From CAZSVI01 sp964610205 (GTDB lineage: Bacteria > Bacillota > Clostridia > DSM-8532), in assembly GCA_964610205.1 (NCBI GenBank), contig CAZSVI010000021.1:1-36765 (forward strand): DNA of 36,765 nt. Reading direction: 5' to 3'. This document shows, one piece after another, positions 24,922-32,893 of the stretch. Numbering within the stretch: the stretch's first letter is position 1; the number at the start of each line of letters is the position of its first letter. The translations under genes were made by a program, and so were the position numbers. The notes under the pieces are model-generated. The model did no database searches and had not been told where the DNA came from. It worked only from the letters and a program-made list of their open reading frames with translations.

Positions 24922-24976
24922 AACCGTTTTAGTAAACCGTTTTCTTTATTGTAACTCGGAAACTACGTTACGTAAA
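24922..24976 (-). promoter_or_regulatory. lacI promoter with two operator-like direct repeats at the start site
   Basis: On the minus strand TTTACG (plus 24971-24976), a 17-base spacer and TACAAT (24948-24953) form the promoter. Two copies of AACCGTTTT (24922-24930 and 24935-24943; 13-base repeat distance) lie just downstream of the expected start. Each has the central CG expected of LacI-family sites, indicating autorepression. Confidence 0.5.
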
Positions 24977-24981
24977 CTCGT

Positions 24982-25020
24982 CAAAATCAACAAAATATAA
25001 TATATTTTTTGTTGATTTTG
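24982..25020 (-). terminator. 14-bp perfect stem-loop after the lytic transglycosylase gene
   Basis: CAAAATCAACAAAA (24982-24995) pairs exactly with TTTTGTTGATTTTG (25007-25020) around an 11-base AT loop. It starts 32 bases past the transglycosylase stop, in the gap before the lacI promoter. The stem is AT-rich and is not followed by a clean U tract, so terminator strength is uncertain. Confidence 0.5.
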
Positions 25021-25052
25021 CACAAATGCCCCCGCTTTTTAACTTTTCCCAT

Positions 25053-26202
25053 TCAGTACAGCCATTTATAAATGTAATAGGTGTTTTTTACCTTGGTTAT
25101 ATACTCCTGTGTTTCAGAAAATGTAATTGCCGTAGGGAAATCCTCTTTCTCTGTTCCAAAACCGCTTTTAAGCCAGGTATTTGCATTCCCCGGTCCGCCG
25201 TTGTATGCTGCCATGGCTTTATCTATATCTAGATCAAACATATTCAGCATGGAATTTATATAAAATGTCCCAAATCTTATACTAATCTCCGGGTTAAGCA
25301 AATCTCCGTCTTCTATGCCGATTTTTAAACGTGAAGCGATATCTTTCCCTGTGGCCGGCATGATCTGCATAAGGCCCATTGCTCCTGCAGAGGAAACGGC
25401 ATCGTGCTTGAAATGGCTTTCTTCTCTTATTACCGCCCGAATCAGGGCAGCTTCCACATTATACTCCCTGGACGCGGCACTTACTAAATCTTCAAACGCA
25501 CAAGGATATGCTAGTTCATAACCTCTCCTTGTCGGTTTTTCATCAAGGGATTGGATTCCCCATATAATAGACCTGTAATATTCTCCCCGCTCCTGATACC
25601 AATCCCCAAGGGCCAGTTTTTTCTCAAGATCGGTGTTTTTTGTCCCTATTGCCAATTCAATTGCCGATGCCTCCGTATACCCGTCTTTTTCATATAATTC
25701 AACCCGGTATAAAAAATCAGGTTTACTGTAAGATACTTCATACAGTTCCCGCATAACGGGTTCCTTGCCTATCCTTGTCATCCATGCGGGGTACTCGGAC
25801 AAAACTTCTATAAATTTTCCAACGTCACTCCTGCCAAGACGATTGGACAGAACATAAGCCCTGTATGCGGCGTCATCCTGGTACGAACCCTTGCTTTCCG
25901 CAATACGGGCATAAGTTTCAATGGCTTTTTCATGCATTCCGGCCTCATCCCATATACGTGCAGCCCTCCATAATGAAACTGCTTCGCTGCTGTTGCCGAA
26001 AGCTTCCGCAGCCGCTAATGAACCGCTTGTGCTTCGAAGAATAATACCCAGCCTGTATGCTCCTTTTTCTCCGATAGAAGAATATATCTTCATTGCGTTT
26101 GATGTTTGACCTGTCGATTCAAGAGAACGACCAAACCACCAAGCAATAGACAAATCCGTTTTATCGGTTTAATATAATGATTTAAAAAATGGCAACGACT
26201 GT
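25053..26202 (-). CDS. Lytic transglycosylase, C-terminal part (TPR-like superhelix plus SLT domain)
   Basis: This is the C-terminal part of a gene split by the assembly gap at 26203-26212. A helical-repeat region (EKAIETYARIAES, AIELAIGTKNTDLEKKLA) leads into an SLT domain near the end: VEAALIRAVIREESHFK carries the catalytic Glu, then AGAMGLMQIMPATG and AAYNGGPGNANTWL. Such enzymes cleave peptidoglycan glycans to anhydromuropeptides at the cell surface. An in-frame TAA at 26169-26171 interrupts an otherwise continuous reading (KSLY, stop, TDKTDLSIAWWFG), so the copy is either a pseudogene or carries a contig-end error. A TTG at 26153 exists but has no ribosome binding site. Confidence 0.78.
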
Positions 26203-26212
26203 NNNNNNNNNN
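26203..26212. other. Assembly gap (10 N) inside the lytic transglycosylase gene
   Basis: The contig ends share ACAG. Merging them gives TATAAACAGTCGTTGCC, which reads KQSLP in the same frame as both sides. The true gap is therefore probably zero, with a four-base overlap, and the ten N are a placeholder. Confidence 0.8.
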
Positions 26213-26887
26213 CTGTTTATATTCTCCCTGTTCCGCCAAAGCCACCGCATAGTTTCTTATAAGCAAGGCATTTATATTTTCATCGGAATTACTTTCGATT
26301 ATGGGTTTTAGAAATTCTTCAGCGGCCTTCCATTCCCTCTTATTTATTAAGACTTCGCTTATTTTCTCGGGTTTTGCTTTTAAGTCTATTAGCGCCCGCA
26401 AAGCTGTTTCATCAGGCAAGAGGGCCAAATATCCACTTTCAGCCTCTTCTTCCTTTCCTGTTCCGATAAGATATGATGCAAGGCTGAAATTCACTTCTTT
26501 TGTATCATGAAGCTCCAAAGCGGCTTTATAATATTGGGTGGAATCCTTGTTTTCGCTTTCATATCTTTTTGCCAGCAATAGATTTGAATAATATCCTAAA
26601 ACGCTTTCTTCATCAATAAGGAGTAAAAGACTTTCATCTTCAACAACCTGAACACCTGTTTCCAGTTCTGCAACCAGATCTGATATAGAGGGTTTATATA
26701 TCTCGACAGGTAAATTATCACCGGATGAATCAAAGGGTACATCCTCCACATTTGCATGTTCTGTTACATCATCGGGGTTTTCTTTAAAAACAGGTTCATT
26801 TTTTGTGTTGTTAATAACAGTTACTCCAATCAAAACCAGAATTATCACCAATACCCCTGCTAAAATCTTATTTTTCAAAGTATTCAT
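26213..26887 (-). CDS. Lytic transglycosylase, N-terminal part (signal anchor and helical repeats)
   Basis: This is the N-terminal part, 225 codons up to the gap. A signal anchor lies at about 8-26 (ILAGVLVIILVLIGVTVI), followed by an acidic extracellular linker and helical repeats (LLLAKRYESENKDSTQYYK, then EEAESGYLALLPDE). The repeats continue into the other contig. The GGGGA site is almost on the ATG at 26887; a TTG three codons later has ideal spacing and may be the actual start. The gene is driven by a strong promoter at 26953-26981. Confidence 0.75.
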
Positions 26888-26952
26888 TCCCCTTTATCGT
26901 TTTGTATTAAAATTTAATCCTGAACAGACCTCTCTTTTTCTTCTTTATACAC

Positions 26953-26993
26953 ATTATAACAACGGAAGCACTTGCTTGCAATTGCGACATACC
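26953..26993 (-). promoter_or_regulatory. Promoter of the lytic transglycosylase inside a duplicated 40-bp block (copy B)
   Basis: On the minus strand TTGCAA (plus 26976-26981), a 17-base spacer and a perfect TATAAT (26953-26958) lie 66 bases before the ATG. The block 26954-26993 matches copy A (23587-23626) at 34 of 40 positions. Confidence 0.65.
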
Positions 26994-27112
26994 CAGGCTG
27001 CATGGGCAAGCAGCAAGCTGAATGGTTCTGAAAATCACGCATTTCATGCATAAAATGTCGGTGTGAAGGTAATGAACCTATAGCCGTACCGATTTACTGT
27101 TGCTAAAAGCAA
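26985..27112 (+). ncRNA. Candidate structured RNA with a possible H-type pseudoknot
   Basis: CGACAT (26985-26990) closes with ATGTCG (27055-27060). Inside, CCCA (26992-26995) can pair TGGG (27003-27006) while GCTGC (26997-27001) pairs GCAGC (27010-27014), an interleaved pseudoknot. Then CGGT/ACCG (27059-27062 and 27088-27091) encloses AGGT/ACCT (27067-27070 and 27076-27079), and TTGC/GCAA follows at 27100-27112. No coding content is convincing. It could be a remnant of an IS200/IS605-type guide RNA end, but no nuclease gene is present. Confidence 0.3.
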
Positions 27113-27153
27113 AACTATTTATTGAATATGTTAATTTTTAAATTATTTTTTTC

Positions 27154-27182
27154 TTGAAGACGGTAATGACTTGATTTATTAT
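27154..27182 (+). promoter_or_regulatory. Promoter candidate for the rightward carbohydrate operon
   Basis: TTGAAG (27154-27159), a 17-base spacer and TATTAT (27177-27182) point toward the amidohydrolase gene 190 bases away. The leader crosses the second assembly gap, so its length is uncertain. A short open frame between the promoter and the gap has no ribosome binding site that I can support. Confidence 0.45.
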
Positions 27183-27306
27183 TGTATCAAGAGGTAAATT
27201 TTCGCGGTGATAAGGAATTATTGGGCGCTGTTGATTCAATGATGGTTGTATTCAGGCATAGAGATCTCCATATCAGGAAATCCTTGTCCGGCGAAATCAT
27301 ATGGAA

Positions 27307-27316
27307 NNNNNNNNNN
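27307..27316. other. Assembly gap (10 N) in the leader of the rightward operon
   Basis: Ten N interrupt the sequence 58 bases before the amidohydrolase start. The flanks share only AA, so the true gap size is unknown. A small gene or regulatory element could be missing here. Confidence 0.85.
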
Positions 27317-27373
27317 AACCGGAGATCACATATTTGTGGATTGACGGTTAAAAATTTGAAGGAGGCAAAATCA

Positions 27374-28237
27374 ATGATAATAGACATTCATAATCATCCT
27401 GACTGGCATGGACATAATCTCGATAAATTCCTGGAGAATATGAAACAGAATAAAATCGACAGGACATGGATATTGAGCTGGGAATCACCAGAATATGAAT
27501 ACGACCCGCTTAATATAAAATATATCCCCGATTCAGGACCCGATGGCCCCATCCCTTTTTCCCGCTGCCTATCCTATGCGGAACGGGCTCCTGATAAATT
27601 CGTCCTTGGTTTCGCGCCTGACCCCAGACGTCCTCAGGCAATTGACCAAATGAGAGCTGCGGTAAATATTTATAATGTAAGGGTATATGGAGAGCTAAAA
27701 CTCCGTATGATGTATGATAATCCGGACGCGATAAGAATGTTCAGGTTCTGCGGCGAAAAAGGATTGCCTGTATTAGTACATATTGATTATGAATTTGATA
27801 CCGGTTCTAATTATCCAAGGCCCAATTGGTGGTACGGAGGCGGAATGGAAGCTTTTGAAAGGGCAGTTGCCGCATGTCCCGAAACGATCTTTTTAGGACA
27901 TGCTCCGGGTTTTTGGGCGCATATTTCGGGTGATGATAAATTTAGCAGGGAGGCTTATCCAACCGGTCCTGTTTTACCGGGGGGGAAGTTGATTACAATG
28001 CTGCATAAATACAAAAATCTATACTGTGATCTCTCTGCCGGCTCGGGTTGTAATGCACTTAAGCGGGATCCGGATTTTGCAAAGGGTTTTTTAACTGAGT
28101 TTCAGGACAGGATTTTATATGGAAGAGACTACTTTGACAATATACACCAGGAGTTTTTGAACGGATTAGGGTTATCCAAAACCATTCTTGATAAGATTTA
28201 TTTTATAAATGCACTTAAGCTGATCCCTGAGAATTAA
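27374..28237 (+). CDS. Amidohydrolase family 2 metal-dependent hydrolase/decarboxylase
   Basis: The product is 287 residues from ATG 27374, with AAGGAGG upstream. It is a TIM-barrel amidohydrolase: H6 and H8 (IDIHNHPDWH), VLVHIDYEFD (His), IFLGHAPGFW (His), and an ending YGRDYFDN that supplies the aspartate. Members hydrolyse lactones such as sugar lactones, decarboxylate aromatic acids or cut C-N bonds. First gene of the rightward sugar operon, it probably acts on a lactone or sugar acid derived from the imported glycan; this is inference. Confidence 0.75.
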   Translation: MIIDIHNHPDWHGHNLDKFLENMKQNKIDRTWILSWESPEYEYDPLNIKYIPDSGPDGPIPFSRCLSYAERAPDKFVLGFAPDPRRPQAIDQMRAAVNIYNVRVYGELKLRMMYDNPDAIRMFRFCGEKGLPVLVHIDYEFDTGSNYPRPNWWYGGGMEAFERAVAACPETIFLGHAPGFWAHISGDDKFSREAYPTGPVLPGGKLITMLHKYKNLYCDLSAGSGCNALKRDPDFAKGFLTEFQDRILYGRDYFDNIHQEFLNGLGLSKTILDKIYFINALKLIPEN

Positions 28238-28265
28238 TTAAAATAAGGAACAGAGGTGGAATAAT

Positions 28266-29513
28266 ATGAGTGATTTAGCTTTGTATGGAGGAGAGAAAAC
28301 AAAAACAACCCCTTTCGGAACTGGAAAAAGGTTTGGGGATGGTGAACTTAATGAATTGAAAGAAGCCCTTGATCAAAACACGCTTTTTTATATGTCAGGT
28401 AATAAGGTAAAAAAATTCGCTGAAGATTTTGCCGGGATGTATGGAGTAAAACACTGCGTTACCGCATCTTCGGGCACTGCTTCCATTCATATAGCATTAG
28501 GCGCCGTCGGTGTTACCGCGGGGGATGAGGTTATTACTTCTCCTATTACCGATATGGGAACTGTTATCGGAATACTATATCAGAATGCCATTCCTGTATT
28601 TGCTGATTTGGATCCCAACACATATAACATGAATCCCGAGTCTATCGAGTCTAAAATTACCGGGAAAACAAAAGCCATACTTGTTGTTCACCTTGCCGGA
28701 AATCCTTCAGATATGGATGCAATTATGGACATAGCCCGCCGGCATAAGATAAGGGTAGTCGAGGATTGCGCTCAGAGCTATATGTGTTACTACAAGGGCA
28801 GGCTTGCCGGCACAATTGGTGATGCAGGCTGTTTCAGCCTGAATGACTTCAAGCATATATCAACAGGCGACGGAGGAATGTGCCTTTTTAATGATGATGA
28901 TTTATATAAGAAAGCCTTCAAGTTTGCGGACAAGAATTATGACAGGTTTTCAACTGATCCTTTTACGATGAGAAGAATTGAGTTTCTGGCTCCCAACTAC
29001 AGGATGAATGAATTACAGGGTGCGGTTGCACTGGCTCAACTGGGAAAACTCAAATGGATATGCGAAAGAAGAAACTCATTGGGTGATGCAATTACCGAGG
29101 GAATAAAAGGACTTCCCGGTATTAGTCCTCATAAAGTTACTGAAGGCGGGAAATGTTCATATTGGTTCTATATGATGAGAATTAATGAATCGGAGGCAAA
29201 AGTAAGCAGGGATGAATTTACCCGTGCATTGACAATGGAAGGAATTCCATGTTCGGCAGGCTACATACCTGCTTGCGTATATGAATATGACCTGTTCATA
29301 AATAAAAATGCGTATCCGGGAAGCGACTGTCCTTTCGGATGCAAGTTGTACGGAAAAGATATAACCTACAGCAAGGGACTTTGCCCGACAGCGGAAAATA
29401 TTCTGAATACAGCCGTCAAGATACCTGTAAATGAGTTTTATACCGATAACGACCTGGATGAGATAGTAAAAGCTATCCGTAAGGTATCAGCTTATTACGG
29501 CAGCAGAAAATAA
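28266..29513 (+). CDS. DegT/DnrJ/EryC1/StrS-family PLP-dependent sugar aminotransferase or dehydratase
   Basis: The product is 415 residues. PLP-binding elements: SSGTAS (68-73), D167 (VVEDCAQS) and the Schiff-base lysine K196 (SLNDFKHISTGDGG). The active-site region APNYRMNELQGAVALAQL is typical. Family enzymes transaminate or dehydrate keto-sugars, usually as nucleotide sugars in glycan or antibiotic synthesis. No nucleotide-sugar genes are nearby, and neighbours look catabolic, so the substrate could be a free keto-sugar made by Gfo/Idh/MocA enzymes. AGAGGTGG precedes the ATG. Confidence 0.82.
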   Translation: MSDLALYGGEKTKTTPFGTGKRFGDGELNELKEALDQNTLFYMSGNKVKKFAEDFAGMYGVKHCVTASSGTASIHIALGAVGVTAGDEVITSPITDMGTVIGILYQNAIPVFADLDPNTYNMNPESIESKITGKTKAILVVHLAGNPSDMDAIMDIARRHKIRVVEDCAQSYMCYYKGRLAGTIGDAGCFSLNDFKHISTGDGGMCLFNDDDLYKKAFKFADKNYDRFSTDPFTMRRIEFLAPNYRMNELQGAVALAQLGKLKWICERRNSLGDAITEGIKGLPGISPHKVTEGGKCSYWFYMMRINESEAKVSRDEFTRALTMEGIPCSAGYIPACVYEYDLFINKNAYPGSDCPFGCKLYGKDITYSKGLCPTAENILNTAVKIPVNEFYTDNDLDEIVKAIRKVSAYYGSRK

Positions 29514-29545
29514 TCAAGGAATTACACTTCAGGAGGAAGCTGAGC

Positions 29546-31582
29546 ATGGCAAATAAAACTTCCGAACATACATATTTGAATGACATTCTTGAAAAATCTC
29601 CGATAATCCAACTTTATGAGGACTTTGACAAAATAAAGTGCGTTGAACTGGCCGACAGGTATTTAAAACATGAATTCAACCTTCTCGGCAGCGGATGGAT
29701 AAAGAACCGTTATGGGATGATCGCTGCGGGTTTTGAAGGCTCAAATCACAGTGATCCTGAAGTAACCTTTGACAAGGCACTCAAAAAACTTCCTTTTCAA
29801 TTCAGGAACCAAGCTGAAAAGCTTATAGAACTGGCAAAAAATATTATAGAAGGATATGAACCCCTTGACTGGCATATTGACTTTAAGTCCGGTTGCAGAT
29901 ACGAAACTGAATACTACCGGGATTTGAAATATGGTATAGTTGAAGGTTTGGATGCCAAGGTGCCGTACGACTTATCCAGGTGCTGTCATCTGGTTATTCT
30001 TGCAAGAGCCTGGCGTATTACAGGAGATGAGTTTTACCGCAGGGAAGCCATGGCACAGATTCTCGACTGGATTGCCATGAATCCTTATGAATATGGAATC
30101 GGCTGGAATGCAAACATGAATGTGGGAATACGTCTTGCAAACCTGGTAATAGCCTTCTCATTGATAAGAGATAGCTATACGGACAAAATGTCATTGGAAG
30201 AAAAGCTTTTCATTAACGTCCTTCAGGACAGTTTTTTGCAGCATCGGCGTTTTATTTCCGCAAACCTTGAATTTGCCGAAACAAGTATTCATCCCAATCA
30301 TTATTTAGGGGATTTGGGCGGACTGCTTATCGGAAGTGTATTTGTTAAAAGATGGGATGCTGATAGCGAAGCATGGTACAGACTTGCTTTAAGGGAAATC
30401 GGACTTGAACTTGACAGACAAATTGGCAATGACGGCTTTGATTACGAATCTGCCACATCCTATCATGCATTCGGACTGGAAATGCTTATTTATCCTTTGT
30501 TAATTGCGGCCAAAGCTTCCGGATGCAATACAACCTCTGATATACTTACCTGGATCAAACAGCAAATCGGTGAACAAAGGGTTAAAAAGATCGGCAATAT
30601 GTTTGTTTCATTAGCGGCTATTATCCAGCCTGATGGACTTATTCCGCTGATAGGCGATGCAGACAGCGGACGGTTTCTATTACTTGAAGCATTGGAGCAT
30701 GAGGATCGTGACAGAAGATTTTTACTGGGAATTGGGGATGCTTTATATAATGATTTGCTTTTACCTGCGGGAATCCTGGATGAATCATATTATTCGGCTG
30801 CAAATATGCTGTTTGAGAAACCCGAAGCCGCAAGGATCAGCGGCCCTGCACTAAAAAGTTCTGCCTTTCAGGATGCAGGTTATTATATTCTGCGCAGTCC
30901 CGAAATATTCTGCTTCATATTTTGCGGTCCCATCGGTACCAATGGCCTGGGGGGACATTCTCATGATGATAAGCTATCCCTGACACTTTGCATCAGAGGA
31001 CTGGAAATTATTGTAGATCCCGGTATTTATGTTTATACTGCAAGCAGGAGATTCAGGGATGCTTACCGTTCAACAAGAGCACATAATACGGTATGTGTTG
31101 ATGGGCAGCCGCAAAACCGTTTCCTTGAAGACTCCCCATGGTGGGGTTGCTATGAGGATACCTGCTGTGAATGTATTCAATGGGAGGATACTGAAAATTA
31201 TACAGTCTTTGCAGGTCAGCATTCAGGATATCTCCGTCTGCCTTCGGGTGTTTTGCACAGGAGGAGGATAGAACTCAAGAAAAGGGATAACCGCATGACA
31301 ATAACCGATGAGTTTATTCCTAACGGTACTGTACCGTCCATACCTGGCATGTTGTTTTCTTTTAACCTTCATCCGGATTGTAACGTCGAATATATTTCTG
31401 AGGATACTGCAGTTGTGAAAAGGGCTGCGCTTGAGGTACATTTAACAGCACCGGATAGTAAATGGGAGATTGAAGAAGGCTTTTTTTCACCGGCGTATGG
31501 AATAAAGCAAAAAGCAATACGTCTTGTTATTTTTAAGAATACGGGAGTACTTTCAAACACAATTGAATTAACCTGGAACTAA
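29546..31582 (+). CDS. Heparinase II/III-family polysaccharide lyase
   Basis: The product is 678 residues. The N-terminal alpha/alpha toroid (about 95-410) has WNANMNVGIRLANL, HPNHYLGDLGGLL (N251, H252) and DYESATSYHAFGLEM (Y306, H307). A C-terminal beta-sandwich (about 435-678) has FQDAGYYILR, GGHSHDDKLSLTL (H471, H473), DPGIYVY and STRAHNTVCVDGQ. These are the usual landmarks of the PL12/15/17/21-like superfamily. Such enzymes cut uronic-acid polysaccharides by beta-elimination. There is no obvious signal peptide, so it may act on imported oligosaccharides in the cytoplasm. AGGAGGAAG precedes the ATG. Confidence 0.85.
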   Translation: MANKTSEHTYLNDILEKSPIIQLYEDFDKIKCVELADRYLKHEFNLLGSGWIKNRYGMIAAGFEGSNHSDPEVTFDKALKKLPFQFRNQAEKLIELAKNIIEGYEPLDWHIDFKSGCRYETEYYRDLKYGIVEGLDAKVPYDLSRCCHLVILARAWRITGDEFYRREAMAQILDWIAMNPYEYGIGWNANMNVGIRLANLVIAFSLIRDSYTDKMSLEEKLFINVLQDSFLQHRRFISANLEFAETSIHPNHYLGDLGGLLIGSVFVKRWDADSEAWYRLALREIGLELDRQIGNDGFDYESATSYHAFGLEMLIYPLLIAAKASGCNTTSDILTWIKQQIGEQRVKKIGNMFVSLAAIIQPDGLIPLIGDADSGRFLLLEALEHEDRDRRFLLGIGDALYNDLLLPAGILDESYYSAANMLFEKPEAARISGPALKSSAFQDAGYYILRSPEIFCFIFCGPIGTNGLGGHSHDDKLSLTLCIRGLEIIVDPGIYVYTASRRFRDAYRSTRAHNTVCVDGQPQNRFLEDSPWWGCYEDTCCECIQWEDTENYTVFAGQHSGYLRLPSGVLHRRRIELKKRDNRMTITDEFIPNGTVPSIPGMLFSFNLHPDCNVEYISEDTAVVKRAALEVHLTAPDSKWEIEEGFFSPAYGIKQKAIRLVIFKNTGVLSNTIELTWN

Positions 31583-31600
31583 ACGGGGTGTTTTTGGCTA

Positions 31601-32404
31601 ATGAATAAAAATATATGGGGGATGCTGGGGGAAAAATTTGACGCAAGTGTTCCAAGAATGACATCTTTTATTATAAAAGAGAAAGATGATACCATATACT
31701 ATGCTTTCCCGTCAGGATGGGACTATTTGGGTATAGAAGGACTATTTCCCCTGGCTTACCACCTTGTTGACAATAAAAGGGCAAAGGAAATGGAGAAAAA
31801 TTTTGTGCAGTTGCTTGGGAAATATGGGATACGCACATTTTCTCCTTGTGAACGGGGCTATAGAAGCGACACATACTGGAGAGGTGCTTCCTGGCCTCAA
31901 TCATGTTCGCTTGGAATGGAAGTGTGCCGGTATTACTATCCGCATTTGCTGGATCAGGTTTTGCAATCATTAACAGGTATGGTAACGGGTATGCCTGGTA
32001 TATGGGAATGCTACGATTCTAATACCGGTTTTCCTGCTCACAGTGACCAGGGATTCCTATCCACACCGTGTATTTCATCAAATGTGGGAGCCGGGGGCAT
32101 TCTTGGCAGCCTCATGACATACCACGGACTATACATGTATGGTTATGACAACACTTTGCCTCTGGTTTTTTTAAAGAATTTCCATTGGGCAGGCATGTGG
32201 ATCAATGTGTACACAGAAGGCGACAGATGGGCGGTCGAAGCAACACCCGCTGAGAAGAATACTGCTCTCCTGAAATTCAGGGACATTAATAACAATATAT
32301 ATGAAGTATCTGTGGCAGCGGGCAAGAAGACATGGAAGACACAGGAACGCTTCCGTTGTCTTAAATGCCCTGTCTCAGACGGATTTCCGGGCAGAGAAGT
32401 ATAA
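31601..32404 (+). CDS. Glycosidase-like (alpha/alpha)6 protein, probably N-terminally short
   Basis: The product is 267 residues. The core SDTYWRGASWPQ (about 89-100) resembles the YWRGPxWP motif of GH63/GH37-type clan G enzymes, with GWDYLGIEGLFPLAYHL and TPCISSNVGAGGILGSL nearby. Normal members are far longer and have an N-terminal domain and catalytic acids before this region. Here the start lies 18 bases after the lyase gene with only a weak GGGGTG site. It is either a stand-alone short relative or a 5'-deleted gene. Function is uncertain. Confidence 0.55.
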   Translation: MNKNIWGMLGEKFDASVPRMTSFIIKEKDDTIYYAFPSGWDYLGIEGLFPLAYHLVDNKRAKEMEKNFVQLLGKYGIRTFSPCERGYRSDTYWRGASWPQSCSLGMEVCRYYYPHLLDQVLQSLTGMVTGMPGIWECYDSNTGFPAHSDQGFLSTPCISSNVGAGGILGSLMTYHGLYMYGYDNTLPLVFLKNFHWAGMWINVYTEGDRWAVEATPAEKNTALLKFRDINNNIYEVSVAAGKKTWKTQERFRCLKCPVSDGFPGREV

Positions 32405-32749
32405 TTCATGGTGATTGTGCTGCCATCTTTTATGCATTCTATTTCGAGAGCATTTCCATCCATCATCGGGTTTCTTATGATGATATTACTAACGGATAGC
32501 TCTGCACCACCGCAGGCTATGATCTTTTCTTTTTTTCGTTCGAATAACAGATAATTGAAACGTTATATGTGTCTTCTTTGTTATATTTATGCTTTATCGT
32601 AAGATTATTATCTCACCCTCTGCCTTTGTGCCGTCAACTATATAAAATGAAAAAAGTAATTGGGATGAATTGATACTGAAGGGCTTATTTAATAAATCAA
32701 CAATTATGTTAATTCTTGTCTGGTAACGAGCTAACGTGGACATGTACAT
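32400..32749 (-). pseudogene. Possible frameshifted coding remnant in the 489-base spacer
   Basis: Three adjacent minus-strand frames read protein-like one after another. First, 51 codons from ATG 32749 to TAA 32594, containing NIIVDLLNKPFSINSSQLL. Second, a frame from 32606 containing IKHKYNKEDTYNVSIICYS, ending at TAG 32517. Third, one containing KIIACGGAELSVSNIIIRNP, running into the end of the glycosidase-like gene. No start signal is good. It may be a decayed gene or chance. The rest of the spacer up to 32893 holds a leader hairpin and no clear promoter. Confidence 0.3.
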
Positions 32750-32827
32750 AGTAATTTTTCTTACAATGTCCTTAAGTTTTTTCAGTAAAATGATATTACA
32801 ATTATAGTTGTAAAAATTATGTATATC

Positions 32828-32867
32828 ATATTCGGCAAGTTACGATTGCTTTTTAACTGCCGGATAT
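32828..32867 (+). other. Leader stem-loop of the second solute-binding protein gene
   Basis: ATAT, T, CGGCA, A, GTT (32828-32841) pairs with AAC, TGCCG, G, ATAT (32855-32867) with one bulge and one U-G pair. The loop carries ATTGCTTTTT, the same string that precedes the hairpins of the other ABC operon. It ends 12 bases before the ribosome binding site AAGGAGGAG. Confidence 0.45.
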
Positions 32868-32893
32868 GGAAAATAAAAAAGGAGGAGAGTTTA

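Noticed and set aside
27182..27373. An open frame running across the second N gap into the amidohydrolase
   Set aside because: It exists only because the 10 N keep the frame; the amidohydrolase has its own AAGGAGG and ATG at 27374. The 40 codons before the gap match nothing I recognise and lack a ribosome binding site.
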